DNA of 20,296 nt, from positions 1 through 20,296 of IMG/VR virus record IMGVR_UViG_3300009502_000249; one strand, 5' to 3'. Below the pieces are notes generated by a model. That model ran no database searches, was not told where the DNA came from, and was given only the letters and a program-made list of their open reading frames with translations. Origin of the DNA: a virus. Below are positions 16,501 through 20,296 of this stretch, in pieces. Each line of letters begins with the position of its first letter. Position 1 is the first letter of the stretch. The position numbers and the translations under genes were made by a program.

Positions 16501-16907
16501 TTTCAACGAATAAATCACCTGACAAATCACCTGACAAATCACCTGACAAATCATCTGCTGTCCCATCTACAAATCCAGGTAGCAAATCACCTGCATCAGA
16601 CCCTGCAAGCGGTTCTGAGCCAAGCCAGACGCCATCAATATCCAATCCTGACAAGAAGAAGAAGAAGAAGGTTACTCCTGAACTATCAATTGATAAAAAT
16701 GACGGCACATTGATGTATATGAACAAGGATGGATACAAACATTATATAAGTAAGAAGACTGCTATGTACTATGCCAAAAAATATTCTGCTTTTGCTGACT
16801 TAGTGAATAATTCAGGAATAGATTTAAACACACTGAAAGAATCAAGATACAGTTTAAACGAGAAACTTATTAATCCATTTCAGCGAGATAATTTTCTCCT
16901 GTCTTAG
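13503..16907 (+). CDS. Large proline-rich repeat protein, probable phage structural protein, function unknown
   Basis: The longest reading is 1134 residues from ATG 13503, overlapping the upstream nuclease by 19 bases. ATG 13578 is a credible alternative start, because a promoter-like TTGACT-17-TATATT lies just before it. The protein is modular: a helical N-terminal domain (about 20-140), a proline/serine/threonine linker (245-300), a middle domain (about 310-430, 'KILPKDYSFIILHAIKVI'), another domain with IKVIWNCHKGENKIYVVAYKDG, a GPGGPEGPEG linker near 755, two 67-residue repeats with MDGGKYYYY, a SPDKSPDK linker, a KKKKKK stretch and a conserved-looking C-terminal end. No catalytic motif, signal peptide or membrane helix is evident. 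Its place after the sheath suggests a virion or assembly role, which is inference. An intrinsic terminator overlaps its stop. Confidence 0.78.
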   Translation: MDKGGIGPKNLDWYALLPYIYTYNNMDQEYLRNIMGSPYVNEGAFTQLKVKSAQAMSIFEGLESTDPTLRYLWEGFMRYLKYAMKHWESKISPMLNGVAPGKQKQVKDQLDALAKILFPAIPPTIGTPPSSAPPSPLPLDSDYTIEEGFWDTIKQGMGMNKTFGSNDSLTILNNWKNYIVSVFQGFVKKASRKTKMAEPQIYAALARIHLENPTWQIARNMQQIVNHFKTIQGIGDIREPVTTAPASVPPTSAGTPPAPPTSAPPTSAGTPPAPPTSAPPTSAAPTSAAPASAAPASAGTPSGGGAEPSSEEPSITHGGVFKILPKDYSFIILHAIKVINNAVMSDKSHTGHYFDKDPTTNAYIPLPTEFEGPSPIKESRIKLKWLLREITSPPKSNAPVHTPPPDDNVEPEIPGEFLYNFHSKFRKLPATSWNIDVKPIDPNLKKDVEGLPGVKIKVIWNCHKGENKIYVVAYKDGKSSDSLMIMRFGDDDVNSKAGATTQGDDQFFTTNKIVQDSDPYNDSKLEGASPEILQQIKVEEEKLLRSLMATTHRKIMEFKSKKGLAVFPLKWYDDGSVTYKQNPGDGTPTNELNGIWIEPPISRVEVGKKLQGKDYKKWEDSLNHTGYFEQFPNIKPKDISAYPAYAEAEKTMKQEHHDLTLLMSAWMKLRQDGIAPEHITADQLLAEALKPKVYYDAIKGLVNSSHMNKEEATAKVDNAEMLYAAIGKKLTDISLEDLLKAAYKGKIPTDTTKEPGGPGGPEGPEGLPPTPPVKPPGGGSPTSIPSGIVKMDDTGETAGNKFTVTDVSPEKIEIKIDKKIISMPRTNWDAGIKNGSITLDNPTDKPPEDLSVSSAPKSPSGPTAPVKIPDDLSADDIVPHSIDGFITYPMDGGKYYYYTPIKTMKLPSGIKVEEGGLYSLKRLKEQGVQAIPTNKSADELADNTVPHSIEGFKTTPMDGGKYYYYEPIKTTVLANGTKVKHGNLYDLNWLIKNGVPVQAISTNKSPDKSPDKSPDKSSAVPSTNPGSKSPASDPASGSEPSQTPSISNPDKKKKKKVTPELSIDKNDGTLMYMNKDGYKHYISKKTAMYYAKKYSAFADLVNNSGIDLNTLKESRYSLNEKLINPFQRDNFLLS
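13534..13562 (+). promoter_or_regulatory. Promoter-like sequence inside the 5' end of the large repeat protein gene
   Basis: TTGACT (13534-13539) and TATATT (13557-13562) are separated by 17 bases, the same arrangement as at 11527-11555. Transcription would begin around 13569, nine bases before ATG 13578. If real, this supports 13578 as the gene start and gives the gene expression independent of the upstream nuclease. Confidence 0.45.
14235..14399 (+). repeat. 15-bp/45-bp tandem repeats coding a Pro-Thr-Ser-Ala linker
   Basis: Eleven consecutive 15-bp units run through this stretch, mostly variants of CCTACATCAGCAGCG. Two perfect 45-bp copies (14250-14294 and 14295-14339) lie inside it. The encoded sequence is PTSAG, TPPAP, PTSAP, PTSAA and similar, a flexible extended linker. 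Such arrays change length easily by slippage. Confidence 0.92.
16113..16513 (+). repeat. Two tandem 67-residue domain repeats
   Basis: The segments beginning VPHSIDGF (16134) and VPHSIEGF (16335) are 201 bases apart. Both continue to PMDGGKYYYY, then PIKT, and end in a helix before AI-TNKS. The stretch coding PMDGGKYYYY is identical in DNA. Behind them, a 12-bp unit TCACCTGACAAA is repeated three times (about 16516-16551). Confidence 0.88.
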
Positions 16908-16931
16908 TACTCTTGTCTTAGTACTTTTTTC
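16906..16931 (+). terminator. Weak AT-rich intrinsic terminator overlapping the stop codon
   Basis: AGTACT (16906-16911) can pair with the second AGTACT (16920-16925), since the sequence is self-complementary, around an 8-base loop. A T run follows (16925-16930). The stem has only 6 bp, so efficiency is uncertain. The TAG stop overlaps the 5' arm. A further pyrimidine-rich run extends to about 16990. Confidence 0.45.
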
Positions 16932-17041
16932 TTATTTCTTTTTTTGTACTTATTATTTTTTATTTTTATTTTTTTTCTTTCTTTCTTCCTGGTACTGTAC
17001 AATTATACAGGAGAAAAATTCGGGCGTCAACTTATTATAGC

Positions 17042-17647
17042 ATGAAAAACTCAGAATACACAATTTTTTTGGACATGGATGGCGTACTTGTTGATTACAG
17101 TAGTGGGTGGTGGACAATTGCTAAGCAAATTGGCATTAAGCCTATAGAAGTCCAGGGCAAGACAGATTATAGGAAGGATGATGTTGCCCGAGTTCATGAT
17201 CAAACTCGCAGTTCTAAATTCTGGGAATCTTTAGCATGGGAGCATGGTGGGCAGGAATTATGGGATGTGGCAAATGACTTATTTGAGAATATTCATATAC
17301 TTTCATCAACGGCTACTGGAAAAGATATTGAGGCTGGTAAAATTGTAGAGGAAGGAAAACTTGAATGGATCAAACACAATCTTCGTCCACATCTTCCGCC
17401 TGGCAATATTCATATTGTCTCTGGGGGTGTTTTAAAGGCTAAGTTTGCCAATCATTTATCAATTCTTGTAGATGACCGTAAAAGTACAATTGATGCATTT
17501 GTTCAGGCGGGTGGATATGGTATTCTTCATGATGCAAACAAGTATCGTAAAACCATTGAAGAATTAAAGGAAATTGCATCACCACTAAGTCTTGGTGAAA
17601 TTGCTCATGGATTGATGTCAAGACGCCAATTATGGCATCCTGCCTAG
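17042..17647 (+). CDS. HAD-superfamily phosphatase, 5'-nucleotidase C-like
   Basis: This 201-residue protein has all four HAD motifs. Motif I is FLDMDGVLVDY, with nucleophile D11 and acid D13. Motif II is ILSST (87-90 region). The motif III lysine lies in LKAKFANH (K132 or K134). Motif IV is ILVDDRKSTID, with D144 and D145. The DMDGVLVD form, the size and the Trp-rich cap (FWESLAW) resemble 5'(3')-deoxyribonucleotidases (NT5C family), which dephosphorylate nucleoside monophosphates. A role in phage nucleotide metabolism is likely, but some phage HAD proteins act on polynucleotide ends. ATG 17042 lacks a Shine-Dalgarno sequence at normal distance; GGAG lies 28 bases upstream. It is followed 13 bases later by the final multidomain gene. 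Confidence 0.83.
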   Translation: MKNSEYTIFLDMDGVLVDYSSGWWTIAKQIGIKPIEVQGKTDYRKDDVARVHDQTRSSKFWESLAWEHGGQELWDVANDLFENIHILSSTATGKDIEAGKIVEEGKLEWIKHNLRPHLPPGNIHIVSGGVLKAKFANHLSILVDDRKSTIDAFVQAGGYGILHDANKYRKTIEELKEIASPLSLGEIAHGLMSRRQLWHPA

Positions 17648-17660
17648 TATTTATATATAT

Positions 17661-20296
17661 ATGAGCAAAGACCTTAAGCGAATAATTACAGAGACAATTG
17701 ACAAAGCGTTTTGCGAATCTCCAGAAAGACTAATTAAACGAAATGCTCATGAAATTCAACACGACATTTGTCCACATTGTAAAAAAAGGATAAGTGAACG
17801 GATGGAATATACCGAAGATGGAGGTATTACATGGCGGCATTCAACTTGTAAAAATTTGATTTCCCGTCCTGAGACTCCTTTAGAGAAAATTAACGACTGG
17901 CTTTGTCCTTATGTGGTAGAGGCTCGCAAACAGCGTAATGAGGCCCGCCAAGCGTTAGGATATGCCCCACTGCCATCGGATGAACCTGGTGGGCAAATGG
18001 CAGCAGTTAATACTGCTGGGCTTGCGACCGAAGTTGATTATAAGATCGATAAAAAATCAAAGGGATATAAGCAAGATAGTGGAAAATTTCCCAAATCTCC
18101 AGATAATGATCCCGCTTCACCAGATTATGATCCTTCAAAACCAACGGTTATTCTTCATCCGCGTCCCGAGAAATTACCTCAGCATGGAGTCAACGAAAGA
18201 ACAACTTCGGTGTGGGCGGATGGAGCAGATGAAGATAGTATGGAAATATTAAATAGATGGTTAGAAGCTAGAGGCGTAGTGAATCCACGACATTATCAAA
18301 CTTTGGTTGATTATGCAATGGCTAATAAAGGACGATTGGAAGAGTCCAATTTCCGCATTTATAACGAAACCCTATGTCCCGATTTGTGGGATGGATATTT
18401 GCATTTAGATCCCACGATAAGGATAACCCTGTTAAGATTGGCGTATGATTTCTATGAGAAGACAAAGTTTCCATCTCCAGTCATTGATGTCTATTTGATG
18501 GGGTCCATAGCAAATTATAATTGGACAGTTGATAGTGACATTGATGTTCATATTATCATAGACTATTCCAGACTTCAAATGCCAATGGAAACTGCCATTA
18601 AGGCAGTCAAAACTGCTGGCACACAATGGAATGCCGAGCATAATATAATAGTTAAAAATTTCAAGGTTGAAATGAATATTCAGAATGCCACGGAACAGAA
18701 ACCACACGTGACTGGTGTATATTCTCTCACAAAGGATCAATGGATTCGCAGACCTTTCAAGATGCCATTACAAATTAACGGGAACACTCTCCGATTTCAG
18801 TATGATATTATGAAAACTTACATTCAGAATGTTCTGAATAGTAAGGATAGGGAGAAAATGAAGGCTGCGAAGAAGTATCTTGATGCGTATCGTCAGTATG
18901 GACTTGATACTTATGGCGAATTGAGTTATGAAAATATTATATTCAAGATTCTTCGTTCCCGTGGTATCATTAAACAACTCAAAGATGGTATCGTAGCAGT
19001 ATATGACAGGGAAATGTCGGTGAATGAACTTGGTAAAATTAAGGATACAGATATTAATCAAGCACTTCCTGATCTTACAATGACCGACAGTCCTGAGTTA
19101 GGAGACCCAAAGTTTGATCGAAGCTATTGGGACAAAAAGGACATAAAAAACGGGGAATTTCGGCGCGATAGATTGGTCACGAGTGAAGTCAAAGCTCTTC
19201 GGGAAAAGGCACTTAGACTGTGGACTGCGTATGAGGAGAACGGCAATCTTCAACAGGCCGAAATTCATAAAAACGAATATTACAAATATAATGCCGAATT
19301 AGTATGGCGAATGGAGCATATGAATGCTCCAATTACTGAATCTCCATTGATGACTAAGCAGGGTCAAACGGCTATTGCGGGAGATAAACCATTAAAAGGT
19401 CAGGATGTGGAAGAAGTAAGGGGAAATATCGTTGTTATTCGGCAGGGGAAGGGCGGAGGATTTCTGGCCGAGGGATGGACATTGGTTTATTTTATGGACT
19501 CCGATGAATCTGCCAATGCAATGAAACAAGGGCAAATTCCATATCTTATGGTTCCACGTGGAACTTTTATGGGCGGCGGGAGTCCTATTACTGATGTTTG
19601 GAAGAAAGAATTTCAAAAACCAGGGACTGAACATATTCTTGGAATCATTGAAGGTCACAGTGACGATGAAACTATTTTTATTGATATGATCTCTGTTCGT
19701 CCAGGATGGAAGCGAAATCATATCGCCAAATTAATGATGGATAGACTTAAGAAAACCTTCCCAAAGGCTAAATTAACAACGTCAACTCAGACAGATTCGG
19801 GGAAAAAGTTATTTAAGGGCTATGGGGGCGAACAACAGAAACTTACGGAAGTTAGTATTCCTACGAAGGTAATCGATCCCGATAATTTTCAAGAAAAATA
19901 CAGAGGGAGAACGGACAGGAGAATACCTGCGGTTATGCATGTTCCAACTGGAACTGTAATTACTGGAAAATGTCATGGCACGGCGTTTGCATGGGCGCAA
20001 GAAAATGGACTTCCCAAAGAAACTGGCGAGTGGGACTATAATACTGCAACGGTTGGTGCCTACTTGTATGGATATTTGTGTCCTGTTGATAGCAAATTCT
20101 ATTCATATCCCGAAATAGAAAAAATGGATATCGAAGACATGCGGCGTAGAATGAAACTTGTTGAATGTGGCGTTGGAAATCTAGAGAATGAACGCTTTAT
20201 GCTTATTACGGAAATTCTCAATAAAGATGCCGTCAAAGCAGCACTTGATAGATCAAATAAATCCGATTATTATGATAAAATATTAAGCTTGGACCC
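17661..20296 (+). CDS. Multidomain protein with nucleotidyltransferase and GNAT-like segments (partial, runs off right edge)
   Basis: From ATG 17661 the frame stays open to the end of the window, at least 878 codons, and continues beyond. Residues 37-63 form a small Cys/His cluster (CPHC, then HSTC), possibly a zinc knuckle. Residues 275-340 are a nucleotidyltransferase of the polymerase-beta/MNT type: YLMGSIANYNWTVDSDIDVHI gives G281-S282 and D293/D295, and E337 in KVEMNIQ could be the third acid. Residues about 600-710 look like a GNAT acetyltransferase: MDSDESANAM, a beta strand FIDMISVRPGW, then KRNHIAKLMMDRL, where the acetyl-CoA pyrophosphate loop would lie although it lacks the usual Gly-x-Gly. 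The far end (KCHGTAFAWAQENG) is unassigned. Such chains resemble large-phage polyvalent proteins that may be packaged and injected; that is inference. No Shine-Dalgarno sequence precedes the ATG. Confidence 0.82.
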   Translation, partial: MSKDLKRIITETIDKAFCESPERLIKRNAHEIQHDICPHCKKRISERMEYTEDGGITWRHSTCKNLISRPETPLEKINDWLCPYVVEARKQRNEARQALGYAPLPSDEPGGQMAAVNTAGLATEVDYKIDKKSKGYKQDSGKFPKSPDNDPASPDYDPSKPTVILHPRPEKLPQHGVNERTTSVWADGADEDSMEILNRWLEARGVVNPRHYQTLVDYAMANKGRLEESNFRIYNETLCPDLWDGYLHLDPTIRITLLRLAYDFYEKTKFPSPVIDVYLMGSIANYNWTVDSDIDVHIIIDYSRLQMPMETAIKAVKTAGTQWNAEHNIIVKNFKVEMNIQNATEQKPHVTGVYSLTKDQWIRRPFKMPLQINGNTLRFQYDIMKTYIQNVLNSKDREKMKAAKKYLDAYRQYGLDTYGELSYENIIFKILRSRGIIKQLKDGIVAVYDREMSVNELGKIKDTDINQALPDLTMTDSPELGDPKFDRSYWDKKDIKNGEFRRDRLVTSEVKALREKALRLWTAYEENGNLQQAEIHKNEYYKYNAELVWRMEHMNAPITESPLMTKQGQTAIAGDKPLKGQDVEEVRGNIVVIRQGKGGGFLAEGWTLVYFMDSDESANAMKQGQIPYLMVPRGTFMGGGSPITDVWKKEFQKPGTEHILGIIEGHSDDETIFIDMISVRPGWKRNHIAKLMMDRLKKTFPKAKLTTSTQTDSGKKLFKGYGGEQQKLTEVSIPTKVIDPDNFQEKYRGRTDRRIPAVMHVPTGTVITGKCHGTAFAWAQENGLPKETGEWDYNTATVGAYLYGYLCPVDSKFYSYPEIEKMDIEDMRRRMKLVECGVGNLENERFMLITEILNKDAVKAALDRSNKSDYYDKILSLD

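Noticed and set aside
17962-19721. Several short frames on both strands in the last 2.6 kb
   Set aside because: They are all covered by one uninterrupted plus frame from 17661 to the right edge that carries recognisable domain motifs.
1-20296. tRNA genes and insertion sequences
   Set aside because: No cloverleaf with a GGTTCGAATCC-type T arm was seen in the gaps, and no transposase or terminal inverted repeats were found.

Overview
The window looks like part of a tailed phage genome with a contractile tail (myovirus), possibly a large phage or a prophage, read mostly left to right. It is AT-rich. TAA, TAG and TGA all act as stops, so the standard bacterial code fits. Evidence for a phage is a T4 gp18-like tail sheath protein, two alanine/serine/threonine-rich repetitive appendage proteins, two free-standing nuclease genes of the homing type, and a diversity-generating retroelement (DGR). 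The host cannot be named from the sequence. Several genes lack a clear Shine-Dalgarno sequence, while others have AAGGA or AGGAG types.

Layout. (1) Positions 1-2012 hold a complete-looking DGR in the order target gene 3' end with variable repeat (VR), Avd accessory protein, template repeat (TR), spacer RNA, reverse transcriptase (RT). The TR (726-830) and VR (190-294) differ at 21 of 105 positions, and 20 of these lie at TR adenines. A 98-residue unknown protein overlaps the RT end. (2) Positions 2414-5583 encode two repetitive fibre/appendage proteins. (3) Positions 5565-6659 hold the only minus-strand gene, a GT-B glycosyltransferase. (4) Positions 6792-7647 encode a small coiled-coil protein and an HNH endonuclease, followed by about 360 bases of hairpin-rich non-coding DNA. 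(5) Positions 8006-11452 encode a 1148-residue tail sheath protein, ending in a strong intrinsic terminator. (6) Positions 11563-13521 encode a Vsr/EDxHD-type homing endonuclease-like protein with its own promoter-like sequence. (7) Positions 13503-16907 encode a large proline-rich repeat protein of unknown role. (8) Positions 17042-17647 encode a HAD-family nucleotidase-like phosphatase. (9) From 17661 to the right edge runs one uninterrupted reading frame of at least 878 codons. It carries a Cys/His cluster, a nucleotidyltransferase signature and a GNAT-like acetyltransferase segment.

How it fits together. The DGR probably diversifies the C-type-lectin-like tip of a receptor-binding protein: TR RNA is copied by the RT with Avd, adenines are misread, and the cDNA replaces the VR. 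The repetitive proteins, sheath and large proline-rich protein look like virion components. The glycosyltransferase may modify host or virion surfaces. The HNH and EDxHD genes are probably selfish insertions between structural genes. The final multidomain protein could be a virion-carried effector, but that is inference.
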